This document shows positions 26,178 to 34,622 of a DNA stretch of 64,000 bases, piece after piece. Origin of the DNA: Candidatus Freyrarchaeum guaymasense (GTDB lineage: Archaea > Asgardarchaeota > Jordarchaeia > Jordarchaeales > Freyrarchaeaceae); the NCBI GenBank assembly GCA_030587405.1, contig JAUQZD010000066.1, positions 16,273 through 80,272 on the forward strand, read 5' to 3'. Made by a program: the position numbers and the translations under genes. A model generated the notes under the pieces. It saw only the letters and a program-made list of their open reading frames with translations, was not told the DNA's origin and searched no databases. Positions within the stretch are counted from its first letter, which is position 1. Each line of letters opens with the position of its first letter.

Positions 26178-26582
26178 CTAAGCCTCAGCAGGTGCTCCTT
26201 CAAAAATGTCCTTAGCTCCTTTCTTGACAACTTTCATGTTAACTTGGTATATTTCCTCTGAAATCGTATTCCCTCTAACCAGCTTTCTTCGTCTCTCACC
26301 CCTCCTCTTAGGCCTGAAACCTGGACCCTTACTCAGCAGCACCCTCTTACGGACAGGCCCCTCAATATCGGGTCTCATAGGGAATCCATCCTTATCCGAG
26401 CCGCCCATAACTTGGAGTTCGTAGCCGACCAAGCCCAACGGGTCACCCTTAACTATCTCCCCTATTTTAACATCAATCAAGCTTCTGAACTTTGCAGCAT
26501 CAACCCCTACGGTGACGCTTCTACCAGTCTCAGGATCACTGATAACTAGCTTATGGACATATTCCTCTCTAGCTTTCTTCAT
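26178..26582 (-). CDS. rps6e: 30S ribosomal protein S6e
   Basis: 134 residues. Seen: KLVISDPETGRSVTVGVD, KIGEIVKGDPLGLVGYELQV, GGSDKDGFPMRPDIEGPVRK and the basic GFRPKRRGERRRKLVRGNTI, all S6e hallmarks. Ends soon after the core, like other archaeal S6e and unlike the eukaryotic one with its phosphorylated tail. It probably heads the minus-strand set with Mut7-C, AMMECR1, GT28 and nadC. Confidence 0.96.
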   Translation of the reverse strand: MKKAREEYVHKLVISDPETGRSVTVGVDAAKFRSLIDVKIGEIVKGDPLGLVGYELQVMGGSDKDGFPMRPDIEGPVRKRVLLSKGPGFRPKRRGERRRKLVRGNTISEEIYQVNMKVVKKGAKDIFEGAPAEA

Positions 26583-26700
26583 CGAGCATCACCACTATAC
26601 TCGCTTCATGGAATACCAGACACGAAGCCCCCTTTAAAAATCCTTCTCTACCTACTTATCAGGCATCACCTCTCTGAATGCCACCCTTCCTTCCCGCCTA

Positions 26701-27516
26701 TCATCGCCTCCTTAATTTATTGTAGATCTTCCTCCAATCCACGAAAACCAAGGCTATAAATACCAAAACCATAAGTATTATGCTCGCAATCATGGTCGCC
26801 AATCCGGCTTCCCCCGAGTACCATCCGAGAATCGTCTTCCCAAAAATCCTAATGTTCGAAAGGGTTCTGGCTGCAAAAGTTATCATCACACACATCAAAA
26901 TTTTCCCTATGAAGCAACTCACGATCGTCTTAACGTACGAATACTCCACCATCCCTAAAGCTAAAAGTAGCACGTCATCTGGTAATGGCGTTGCAGCAAA
27001 AAGGATAACCAATGGAATCCCCCATCCCCTCTCAACAAGTTCTCCATAACGTCTGAGCCTATCCCCGTAGCGCGTATCCTCCAGCACTTCCGACGCCCCC
27101 CTCCCCAGAATCCAAGCGCTGGTTTCACCTATAGCTGCACCAGCCCCAGCAGATACACCCAAAATAAACGGATTAATAGTCACCCTAAAGACCACAAGGA
27201 ACCATAAGAAGATAACATATGGAACAGGAAATATAATCGAAATGTTTCCGAATATGCTAACGAGGAACACCGCTATATATACTCCTAAGTCTCCTCCAGG
27301 AAACCAGTTCGAAAACCAGAACATACCCCAAGCTAACGGGTTCATCCACAACCTAAAAAGATCCCATATCATGTAAGATGGATCAAGCCAGTATGCTATG
27401 TAGGGGTTAACGAAGTAATAAATGTACCATGTAACTATACCGGCTGGAAGGATAGATAAAGTAAAAAAAACCTGGGTTGTAGCACCCGTTTTGTCTTTTT
27501 CCGCCAGCCTGACCAC
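26701..27516 (-). CDS. VTT-domain (DedA/SNARE-associated type) membrane protein
   Basis: 271 residues with about six hydrophobic segments. Seen: GVYIAVFLVSIFGNISIIFP, the re-entrant loop region GVSAGAGAAIGETSAWILGR, and VILFAATPLPDDVLLLALG, which match the VTT/DedA pattern (G-x-x-x-G-E and a P-x-P-x-D segment). Family members act in membrane lipid scrambling or proton-dependent transport. A second VTT protein is at 54489. GTG start. Confidence 0.82.
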   Translation of the reverse strand: MVRLAEKDKTGATTQVFFTLSILPAGIVTWYIYYFVNPYIAYWLDPSYMIWDLFRLWMNPLAWGMFWFSNWFPGGDLGVYIAVFLVSIFGNISIIFPVPYVIFLWFLVVFRVTINPFILGVSAGAGAAIGETSAWILGRGASEVLEDTRYGDRLRRYGELVERGWGIPLVILFAATPLPDDVLLLALGMVEYSYVKTIVSCFIGKILMCVMITFAARTLSNIRIFGKTILGWYSGEAGLATMIASIILMVLVFIALVFVDWRKIYNKLRRR

Positions 27517-27537
27517 CTAAATTGTTTTTCGGAGAAG

Positions 27538-27696
27538 CTACTCCCATGTTTCCCCGCACTTTTTGCATTTCCATATTTTCTTATAAATGGGTTGTCCTCC
27601 AACATAGCTAAGCACTCTGCTTTTATCTTCAACCTGTTTCACATCAACACTCCCGCACTTAGGGCATTTAACTCGTGTCGGCGTGACTTCGGACAT
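27538..27696 (-). CDS. Small Zn-ribbon protein
   Basis: A 52-residue reading frame with a good ribosome site (GAGGAGGG, 5-6 bases before ATG 27696). Seen: MSEVTPTRVKCPKCGS at the start and WKCKKCGETWE at the end, giving two CxxC knuckles of one zinc ribbon similar in form to the TFIIS/RPB9-type ribbon. Located just upstream of the VTT gene on the same strand (22 bases). Role unknown; nucleic-acid binding is likely. Confidence 0.8.
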   Translation of the reverse strand: MSEVTPTRVKCPKCGSVDVKQVEDKSRVLSYVGGQPIYKKIWKCKKCGETWE

Positions 27697-28062
27697 GTTA
27701 CCCTCCTCAACTTGGCATTTTCTCCTAAATATTTTATTGTTCTTTATTTAAAAGGTTTCTTTTCCTTTTCTTTTTTATAAGCTGCTTCCTCATAATGACC
27801 TTAAGTTTTTTAAGCTTTTCCAAATTTTTCTCCCTTCTTTCGACGATTTTCTCAATTCGCCTCCTTTTAAAGTAGCTCTTTTAATGTCCATAGAATGTTT
27901 GAGAAGGACTGGGTGTTTCTAGCCGTTTCTGGTGGTTTTGCGGAAGGTACCTCCGAAATTCATTTCCGTTTGTTTTCCCGTTTAAATCGTACGGAAAGGT
28001 ATATTTGACCGTTATTTTACTGAAATATTTAGTCTAACTCTGCCCTCTTGGAGGATCTGGAA
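27697..28062. other. Divergent intergenic region
   Basis: About 365 bases separating minus-strand genes from plus-strand genes, so it should hold promoters in both directions. A/T-rich runs such as TTCTTTATTTAAAAGG (near 27740) and ATTTTACTGAAATATTTAG (near 28012) are possible TATA sites. A 33-codon, Lys-rich minus-strand frame at 27790-27891 exists, but I do not call it a gene. Confidence 0.4.
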
Positions 28063-28563
28063 TTGCAGGAAAAATATGCTGTTATTATTAGGGAAGCCCG
28101 CTATGAGGACTTAACACAAGTCGTCGAAATCAATCGTATATGTCTACCTGAAAATTATCCGTATTATTTCTTTCAGCATATTTTAGAGCGTTTTCCTAAG
28201 GCTTTCATAGTGGCTGAGGTTAACGGGGAAGTGGTAGGTTACATGATGAATAGAATTGAGAAGGGTATGTCCTCTTTTAACCCTTCACCCTTTAAGCTTC
28301 TAAAGAAAGGACATGTTGTTTCAATAGCTGTACTCCCTGCATATCGAAGGATGGGTATAGGAAAGAAGCTCATGGAGAGAGGTCTTAAAGCAATGAGGGA
28401 ATACGGTGCAGAGGAGGTTATTTTAGAGGTTCGCGTGTCCAATGACCCGGCTATAAAGCTTTATACGTTAATGGGCTTCACTATAGTTAAAACACTTAAA
28501 GGTTATTACCATGATGGAGAGGACGCTTTTCTCATGTGTAAAAAATTGGTGGATGCGATGTAA
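28063..28563 (+). CDS. rimI: GNAT acetyltransferase, RimI/archaeal N-terminal acetyltransferase type
   Basis: About 166 residues. Seen: REARYEDLTQVVEINRICLP and ENYPYYFFQHILERFP (typical of archaeal Ard1/RimI), then VVSIAVLPAYRRMGIGKKLM, the acetyl-CoA-binding motif, and LEVRVSNDPAIKLYTLMGF. Probably acetylates protein N-termini. TTG 28063 is chosen because GGAGGA at 28050-28055 lies 7 bases before it; the frame is open to 28048, inside that site. Confidence 0.9.
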   Translation: MQEKYAVIIREARYEDLTQVVEINRICLPENYPYYFFQHILERFPKAFIVAEVNGEVVGYMMNRIEKGMSSFNPSPFKLLKKGHVVSIAVLPAYRRMGIGKKLMERGLKAMREYGAEEVILEVRVSNDPAIKLYTLMGFTIVKTLKGYYHDGEDAFLMCKKLVDAM

Positions 28564-28659
28564 GCGTCCATCCTAGAATCTTTCATTACTCCTCCTGGAA
28601 ACTTCTTGATTTAAAGAATGTTTTTTCGCTTAAGATGGTGGCATAGGGGAAATGGAGGG

Positions 28660-29808
28660 ATGATTATTTCATTCCTTAAGAAAACTACGCTGTCTAGATG
28701 TAGTGTTTGCGGACGGGAAAGCGTTTTGATATCTGGCAACTTGGGTGTGTGTGGTAGATGCTTAAGGGAGAGACCTGATGACGCTTTACCCATTGCAATG
28801 GCCGTTCACTCTGAAAGTAGGAAGCGGTTTGGCTTGCCTCCTTATCCTCCTAAAGACAAAAGTGGGGTTCCATGTAGGCTCTGTGTCAACGAGTGTATGA
28901 TCCCTGAGGGCGAACGCGGATATTGTGGCATAGTCGAGAATAGGGATGGGAGGCTGTTTTATCTTGCAGGCACCCCCTCTAAGGGACTTTTAGAATGGTA
29001 CTATGATCCTCTACCTACAAACTGTGTTGCAGCATGGGTTTGTCCTGGATGCACCGGCATAGGATTTCCAAAGTACGCGTACCGAATGGGAGCCGAGTAC
29101 GGATACTTTAACTTGGCTGTTTTCTATGCTGCTTGCTCCTTTGATTGCCTATTCTGCCAGAACTGGCATTACCGGGAGCATGCTAGAAGCCTTAGGCCAA
29201 TCGTGGGTGCACGTGAGCTCGCTGAGAAATGTAATGACCGTGTTTCTTGCATCTGTTACTTTGGAGGAGACCCCGCAGTTCAAATGCCTCACTCGATTAA
29301 ATCCAGCGAATTAGCCGTTGCGAGGGCGGAGGAATGGAACGGAATTATGAGAGTGTGCTGGGAAACTAATGGTTCAATGAGTTGGCCTCTCCTGAGGAAA
29401 GCGGCTTCCTTAGCTCTTAAAACTGGAGGATGCATAAAATTTGACTTGAAAGCGTGGAGTGAACCTCTTAACATAGGCCTTTGCGGTGTAACTAATAAAC
29501 GCACCTTAGAAAACTTTGCTAGGTTAAAGCCCTTCATCCGCAAGTCCCCTGAGCCTCCATTCTTGATTGCAAGTACGTTACTGGTTCCTGGCTATGTGGA
29601 CGTCGAAGAAGTTCGGCAAATAGCAAGTTTCATAGCAGACATAGACCCGGATATACCCTACTCTCTGCTGGCTTTTCATCCACACTACGTTATGCGCGAC
29701 TTACCTACGACGAGCCGTAAGCTTGCATTGGAATGTGCCGACGCTGCTAGAGGGGAAGGGCTTACCAATGTTAGGATAGGTAACATACACCTACTCGCCG
29801 ATTACTAG
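28660..29808 (+). CDS. Radical SAM protein, AmmeMemoRadiSam type
   Basis: About 382 residues. Seen: an N-terminal Zn-ribbon-like CSVCGRESVL...CGRC, then CRLCVNECMIPEGERGYCG, a DPLPTNCVAAWVCPG region, the radical cluster CSFDCLFCQNWHY (CX3CX2C) and YFGGDPAVQ and WETNGSMSW SAM-binding elements. The arrangement matches the activase-like radical SAM proteins of the AMMECR1/Memo system. The AMMECR1 gene is 3 kb upstream on the other strand. Reaction unknown. Start uncertain: ATG 28660 or an upstream ATG at 28618. Confidence 0.87.
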   Translation: MIISFLKKTTLSRCSVCGRESVLISGNLGVCGRCLRERPDDALPIAMAVHSESRKRFGLPPYPPKDKSGVPCRLCVNECMIPEGERGYCGIVENRDGRLFYLAGTPSKGLLEWYYDPLPTNCVAAWVCPGCTGIGFPKYAYRMGAEYGYFNLAVFYAACSFDCLFCQNWHYREHARSLRPIVGARELAEKCNDRVSCICYFGGDPAVQMPHSIKSSELAVARAEEWNGIMRVCWETNGSMSWPLLRKAASLALKTGGCIKFDLKAWSEPLNIGLCGVTNKRTLENFARLKPFIRKSPEPPFLIASTLLVPGYVDVEEVRQIASFIADIDPDIPYSLLAFHPHYVMRDLPTTSRKLALECADAARGEGLTNVRIGNIHLLADY

Positions 29809-29826
29809 CCTTATAGGAGGGTTCCC

Positions 29827-31272
29827 ATGGAAAGGATGTGGAGTAAAGCATATAGTTACGCCTTAAAAACCGCTAAACGCGTAAGGCAACGCTTAACCTT
29901 CATAGTAGGTTTTAACGTTAACATAGATGCTGTGAAGCACGTTAATGAAGGTGACGTTAAACGTGTTTTCAGCTTTGTTTCCCCAAGTGAGGTTATACGG
30001 AAAATCGAGTCACCGCCAATGGAAATCAATTCTCTAGAAGATTTCCTAGCAGGCTTTCTCCTTTGCGTGAGAAACGGCTTAGGAGAAGAGTGGATTATAC
30101 GCGACGCCGCCATTTCTCACCGTCTCAAGGAGCTATTAGGATGGGATTCTACTCGTATGGGCGGTCAAGGCGGTAACATGTCTAACATAATAGCAGGAAT
30201 GGGTCATTTGGCTATACCGAATGCCCCCTCTCTCCCCCAACAGCAAGCCGACCTCTTTCATGATAAGAACGTGCTGATACCTACCCTTGCAAACGGCGAA
30301 GTACGCTTTAAACCTCCCAGCAAAGCCGTGAGAAGTAGAGATGAGCCTTTAATCCACTGGATATTCGAATTTGGAGAGGGCTTCAGGGTCAAACTAGGAG
30401 AGTTAGAGGTGAAAGCTCCTAGAGAAAACCGTTTTATCGCCACGTTTGACGACATAAACGCTCGTCTTGAAATCGCGCCTGGCTTCTGGGAGGGTAGTAT
30501 GCTTAAAGTGGAGGAAGCGTCAGCATGCGTAGTCGCCGGATACCACCTTCTTCAAGAAGTTTACTCGGACGGTACAACTTATAAAGAGCACATTGAGAGG
30601 ACTGTCTCCTTAATTAAGGATTGGAAATCCGTTAATCCCGAATTGACCGTACATGCTGAAATGGGCTTTACTGCCAGCGTTAAGGTTAGAAAGGGCATTC
30701 TTAACTTGCTTTTTCCACACGTCGACTCGGTAGGACTCAATGAGTCAGAACTACTACAATTTTCATTTCCATCTCGTAGTGTAGACTGGAACTCTTCATC
30801 CTATTCTGCTCCAGAAATATATCTTAAGGCCCGCTCCCTCATGAGCAAGTACTCATTAAAACGGGTTTTCATTCATACTAGGGAGTTTTCGATGAGTCTA
30901 CTTGATGATAACTACAAGGTTTCTCCTAGGAGTGAATTGCTCTCCCTCCTCTTAGGTGCTAGCCTAGCAGCTACCTTGGCCATTACAGGTAGCACACCTA
31001 CAATTGAAGAAGCAGAGCGTCTAATGACGTCAGAAGCCCTTAAATTAAGTGGTAAAGGACTGGAGGAACACCAGAAACTAGCTGTCTTCCTAGAATCCGA
31101 GGAAGGCGTCAACGGGGAACTACTTCTGAAGCGCGGCTTCGTGGAAGGTAAGCCCAACCTAGTGTTTATCCCGTCAAAGTTAGCATCCAAGCTAAAGGGA
31201 ACGGTTGGGCTAGGTGACTCAATATGTGCTGGATCCCTAGTCGGAGAGCATATTTTCGAAAAAAGAGAATAA
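29827..31272 (+). CDS. ADP-dependent sugar kinase (glucokinase/phosphofructokinase family)
   Basis: A 481-residue ADP-GK/PfkC family enzyme, the ribokinase-fold kinase of the archaeal modified Embden-Meyerhof pathway. Seen: FIVGFNVNIDAVKHV, MGGQGGNMSNIIAG substrate loop, VVAGYHLL, HAEMGFTAS, SVGLNESELLQF and the catalytic GLGDSICAG near the C-terminus. Whether it acts on glucose or fructose 6-phosphate cannot be told by eye. It follows the radical SAM gene by 18 bases behind AGGAGGG and may be co-transcribed. Confidence 0.9.
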   Translation: MERMWSKAYSYALKTAKRVRQRLTFIVGFNVNIDAVKHVNEGDVKRVFSFVSPSEVIRKIESPPMEINSLEDFLAGFLLCVRNGLGEEWIIRDAAISHRLKELLGWDSTRMGGQGGNMSNIIAGMGHLAIPNAPSLPQQQADLFHDKNVLIPTLANGEVRFKPPSKAVRSRDEPLIHWIFEFGEGFRVKLGELEVKAPRENRFIATFDDINARLEIAPGFWEGSMLKVEEASACVVAGYHLLQEVYSDGTTYKEHIERTVSLIKDWKSVNPELTVHAEMGFTASVKVRKGILNLLFPHVDSVGLNESELLQFSFPSRSVDWNSSSYSAPEIYLKARSLMSKYSLKRVFIHTREFSMSLLDDNYKVSPRSELLSLLLGASLAATLAITGSTPTIEEAERLMTSEALKLSGKGLEEHQKLAVFLESEEGVNGELLLKRGFVEGKPNLVFIPSKLASKLKGTVGLGDSICAGSLVGEHIFEKRE

Positions 31273-31353
31273 TTCAATATGAAACTTCGTTCCCATGATG
31301 TTAAATTTTCTCTTTAATTTTTTCAGTCGGCCTCTTCATGCATCACTCCCTAT

Positions 31354-32133
31354 TTAGCTTATGTATTTTGGCTGTCCAGTACCTTTCTCTATCTTTTTCC
31401 CTTCCTCCCCTGTACCCCCACTAAAAGCACTTAAATCTATTTTAAGGTTCAACTTTTCCTTTAAGATCCGTGCCAGTGCTTGAGAAGCTCTAAGGTCTTT
31501 TTGGAGAACACTTAGGGTTTCCGAAAGGAGTATCATACCATCAATGTTAAAAAGATTGCTGGCGAGGCATGGGACTATACCATTCATTCCTATTATGATT
31601 CCACTCCTGAGAACCTCCACGTTTGGCAGTTTGCCATATTCCTTTAGTAACGTGTTACTGGTTGCAGTTACGAAAATCCGTGGCTCATCGCTTAGCTTTT
31701 CGACAGGCATTGCACCCAATGCTATAATAATTTTAACATTCATTTCATGCAGCGTTTTCGCGATATATTTTGAAAGAACGTTCATGCCTACGTTTGAAGT
31801 GGGCTGTGCGTCGCCTGTCAGAAGGAAAATATCCCTTCTCAAGGCTTCATCATAGTAAAAATATATCTCGCTTTTTAACGCGTTAACCTTTCCGCTTTCA
31901 TCGACGGATACGTGCGATGGGAAATCTGAAAAATATATTTGAGAGATCCTTTCTGCATCGTTTTGCTTAAGCATAACGTTTATCACCGTCTTACCGACGT
32001 TTGCTATTCCCGGCATACCCTGAATACACAGTGCATTTTCCACTTTTTTAGTAATCCCCCTCTCTCTAACTTCAGATATACTGAACCTATCAACTTCTAA
32101 GTTAACAGGCACCAACCTCCACCCTTTCTCCAT
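31354..32133 (-). CDS. PAC2 family protein (proteasome assembly chaperone-like)
   Basis: 259 residues. Seen: ALCIQGMPGIANVGKTVINV, DIFLLTGDAQPTSNVGM, IIALGAMPVEKLSDEPRIFV and GMNGIVPCLA, the usual pattern of archaeal PAC2-like proteins related to eukaryotic PSMG2. The C-terminal tail is Gly/Lys rich. The role in archaeal proteasome assembly is not established, and no proteasome genes are near. Divergent from the thymidylate kinase gene. Confidence 0.88.
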   Translation of the reverse strand: MEKGWRLVPVNLEVDRFSISEVRERGITKKVENALCIQGMPGIANVGKTVINVMLKQNDAERISQIYFSDFPSHVSVDESGKVNALKSEIYFYYDEALRRDIFLLTGDAQPTSNVGMNVLSKYIAKTLHEMNVKIIIALGAMPVEKLSDEPRIFVTATSNTLLKEYGKLPNVEVLRSGIIIGMNGIVPCLASNLFNIDGMILLSETLSVLQKDLRASQALARILKEKLNLKIDLSAFSGGTGEEGKKIEKGTGQPKYIS

Positions 32134-32214
32134 TATTGCTCCATTGAAGAAGAGGAAAAACAGTAAAAAACTTATCTATTACCATAGTTAACTCCTTGGG
32201 TGCACTCTTTGACC

Positions 32215-32811
32215 ATGAGGAAGCGAGGAGTGTTAATCGCCTTAGAGGGCATAGATGGCGCTGGGAAAACAACCCATGCTCTACTTCTAGCAGAGTGGTT
32301 AAAAGGGAAGGGATACAAAGTTATAGTTACAAGTGAACCCACCGAAAGCTCCATAGGAAAACTAATACGGACAAAACTAGCTGAAAAAGCTTCTCATCCA
32401 GCAGTAATGACGCTCCTCTTTGCAGCTGACCGTGTAGATCACTTCGAAAAACTAAAGCCCTTCATCAAAAATGGTGCTATCATCATTCTAGACCGTTACA
32501 CTGAATCATCCATTTGCTACCAAGCGGCTGAAGGACTCAATATGGAATGGATTGAAACAGTTAACAAGTGGGTTCCTAAACCAGACTTAACGGTTCTGCT
32601 AGATGTGGATGTAAGAATCGCCCTTCAAAGGATCAAAGAGAAGAAAAGAGAAAAATATGAGGAACAGGAGTTTCTCGCGTTGGTCCGAAAAAACTACCTT
32701 AAAAGAGCTGAGGAAAAAGGATACCTCATAATAGATTCATCACTACCCTTAAAGGAAGTTCAAGAGAAACTAAGGAAAGTAGTTGCTTCCTTCTTAGAAA
32801 AGAACGTTTAA
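32215..32811 (+). CDS. tmk: Thymidylate kinase
   Basis: About 198 residues. Phosphorylates dTMP to dTDP. Seen: Walker A EGIDGAGKTT, the TSEPTESSIGKLIR segment, LFAADRVDHFEKLKPF, and the DRYTESSICYQ motif, then DLTVLLDVDVRIALQRI and a lid. ATG 32215 is used; a GTG at 32200 and a TTG are also in frame and no strong ribosome site is seen, so the message may be leaderless. Confidence 0.93.
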   Translation: MRKRGVLIALEGIDGAGKTTHALLLAEWLKGKGYKVIVTSEPTESSIGKLIRTKLAEKASHPAVMTLLFAADRVDHFEKLKPFIKNGAIIILDRYTESSICYQAAEGLNMEWIETVNKWVPKPDLTVLLDVDVRIALQRIKEKKREKYEEQEFLALVRKNYLKRAEEKGYLIIDSSLPLKEVQEKLRKVVASFLEKNV

Positions 32812-32852
32812 AAACCGAACATTTTATTTTCTTCTATTCAGTTAATCATTTC

Positions 32853-32912
32853 TTGGCGATGAAGACCCTAAACATCTGACATGAGGATGAAGAACGACAG
32901 GCGGTCTGAGCC
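32853..32912 (+). ncRNA. C/D box guide sRNA
   Basis: A complete box pattern lies in the gap between tmk and the roadblock gene: C box GCGATGA (32856-32862), D' box CTGA (32876-32879), C' box AGGATGA (32884-32890) and D box CTGA (32906-32909). The guides are 13 bases (32863-32875) and 15 bases (32891-32905). The order and spacing fit archaeal C/D sRNAs that direct 2'-O-methylation with fibrillarin, Nop5 and L7Ae. The D guide pairs at 12 of 14 positions with the 16S decoding-site segment ACCGCCCGTCGCTC, with the base five from the D box opposite the C equivalent to E. coli 1402; two mismatches make this target tentative. Confidence 0.75.
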
Positions 32913-32952
32913 ATTAAAAATAACTTAAAGAGACCCCTTACCCTCGATTAAC

Positions 32953-33333
32953 TTATTCTTCAAGTAGCCTCTTAATTTCCTCCGAGATTTTCTTTAGGAC
33001 CATAAGTATCAATCCTAGGTTAGCATCATTTCTTGCAAGGACGGTAATCAACGCGTTTTCTCCAGCACCCTTAATTATCACGTATCCTAAATCTCCTTGA
33101 ACCAAAACTTGCTGCAGTTTGCCTCTGACGAGCTCGGTGCTAACTCTCTCTGAAACGCTGAGGATCGCTGATGCCATCGCCGCCACAACAGCATCATCAA
33201 CTTCTTGTGGCATCGCCGATGCAATTGGAAGTCCCTCAGTGCTTACTACCGCACTCGCCTCGATACCAGGCGTGGATGCTTCCATGTTACGAAGTAACTC
33301 TAAAATTTCATCAATTTTCGTCAAATATTTCAC
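32953..33333 (-). CDS. Roadblock/LC7 domain protein
   Basis: A 126-residue single-domain roadblock protein. Seen: IEASAVVSTEGLPIASAMPQ, AAMASAILSVSERVSTELV, and QVLVQGDLGYVIIKGAGENA, the standard strand-helix order of the MglB/LC7 fold. Such proteins dimerise and regulate small GTPases; the Rab-like GTPase at 14722 is a possible partner by analogy with MglA/MglB, not by proximity. ATG start. Confidence 0.92.
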   Translation of the reverse strand: MKYLTKIDEILELLRNMEASTPGIEASAVVSTEGLPIASAMPQEVDDAVVAAMASAILSVSERVSTELVRGKLQQVLVQGDLGYVIIKGAGENALITVLARNDANLGLILMVLKKISEEIKRLLEE

Positions 33334-33683
33334 CCTTCCACTAGAAACTGGTTAAAAGATAAAATATGATTATTTTCCTCATTTCCAGTTCATTTTGTTT
33401 AAATTTAAACCTTAAAAAGGTTATTATACATGTCTTCCGGGATACTATTTGTTCAAGCTACGCAATCGTTAAAGTTTCCAAGGAGAGAGAAAAATAGAGC
33501 TAATAAGAAAAAAGAATAAATCCTTTTATATTTTCCTTTCTTCTATGTTTATATTGGCTAGTCCTTTTCGTTCGCTCCCTTCTTGTCGCGGTCCCTTTTA
33601 TATTATTTCAAAAATAATTACTGGTAGTTGGCTTTGTTAACGAGCGTGGATGCCCCTTCTTAAAAAAAGGTGGAGGCGGAAGC
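33334..33683. other. Divergent intergenic region
   Basis: About 350 A/T-rich bases between the roadblock gene and the methionine aminopeptidase gene. Promoters in both directions are expected; CCTTTTATATTTTCC near 33522 and CCCTTTTATATTATTT near 33594 are good TATA candidates. No RNA gene or repeat is recognised. Confidence 0.45.
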
Positions 33684-34610
33684 TTGAGTGACGATAAGCA
33701 CGAGGAAACATCTCAAGACACCTTAGAGATATTGGAAAAACATAGGGAAGCTGGAAAAGTACTGCAGGAAATTAAACAGTTACTCGGTGATCTTGTTAAA
33801 CCAGGAGTTAGATGTATCGATATATGTGAGAAGGTGGAGGCTGCAATTATTGAGAGAGGCGCTAGGCCAGCTTTCCCATGCAACATCTCGATCAACAATG
33901 TTGCGGCACACTACACTTCCCCGGTAGGCGACACTCTTACTATTAAGGATGGAGACGTAGTTAAGGTGGACTTTGGAGCACACATTGACGGTTACATCGC
34001 TGATACCGCCGTGACCTTCTGCTTTAACCCTGACCTTCTTTCTCTCAAGGAAGCCGCGGATGAAGCATTAAAATCTGCCCTCAAACTAATAGCCCCCGGA
34101 GTTGAAACTAACACCGTCGGCGGAGAGATCGAAAAAATAATAAAAGAGTATGGTTTCCGGCCTGTCCGCGAACTTTCAGGACATTTACTAAGCCAGTACG
34201 TGCTTCATGGGGGCAAAGTGATCCCAAATATATCCCTCCCTCATGGAGCAAAGATCGAGGAAGGAGAAGTTTACGCTGTCGAGACGTTTGCTTCGACGGG
34301 ATCTGGAAGTGTTAGTGAAGCGCCATACGCATATATTTTCAGCATTCAGCCTGTTTTAGCTCCTATCAGGCTTAGAGAAGCCCGCCGAATAGTTAGGTTC
34401 GTTGAGGGTGAGTATAAAACTTTGCCATTTGCGGAAAGGTGGTTGGCTAAGCAGTTCTCAAGAGGTAGGCTGCGCCTCGCTTTAAGAGAGCTTGCGTCTA
34501 AAGGAATTCTTCGCCAGTACAAGGTGCTTTCCGATAGGAAAGGAAGCTACGTTGCCCAAGCAGAAGAAACAGTGATAGTTTCCGATGACGGTTGTGAAGT
34601 AATAACCTAG
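33684..34610 (+). CDS. map: Methionine aminopeptidase, type II
   Basis: 308 residues. Removes initiator Met. Seen: CNISINNVAAHYTSP, metal ligands in VDFGAHIDGYIADTAVTF, the LSGHLLSQYVLHGG histidine region, EEGEVYAVETFAS, the type II inserted helical region about 225-285, and the last ligand region with QAEETVIVS. TTG start behind GGAGGCGG. The beta-CASP gene follows after 12 bases, so they are probably co-transcribed. Confidence 0.95.
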   Translation: MSDDKHEETSQDTLEILEKHREAGKVLQEIKQLLGDLVKPGVRCIDICEKVEAAIIERGARPAFPCNISINNVAAHYTSPVGDTLTIKDGDVVKVDFGAHIDGYIADTAVTFCFNPDLLSLKEAADEALKSALKLIAPGVETNTVGGEIEKIIKEYGFRPVRELSGHLLSQYVLHGGKVIPNISLPHGAKIEEGEVYAVETFASTGSGSVSEAPYAYIFSIQPVLAPIRLREARRIVRFVEGEYKTLPFAERWLAKQFSRGRLRLALRELASKGILRQYKVLSDRKGSYVAQAEETVIVSDDGCEVIT

Positions 34611-34622
34611 CTGGGTGTCTCG

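Noticed and set aside
27790..27891. 33-codon Lys/Arg-rich minus-strand frame
   Set aside because: Too short, no family resemblance, and composition could be chance in A/T-rich DNA.
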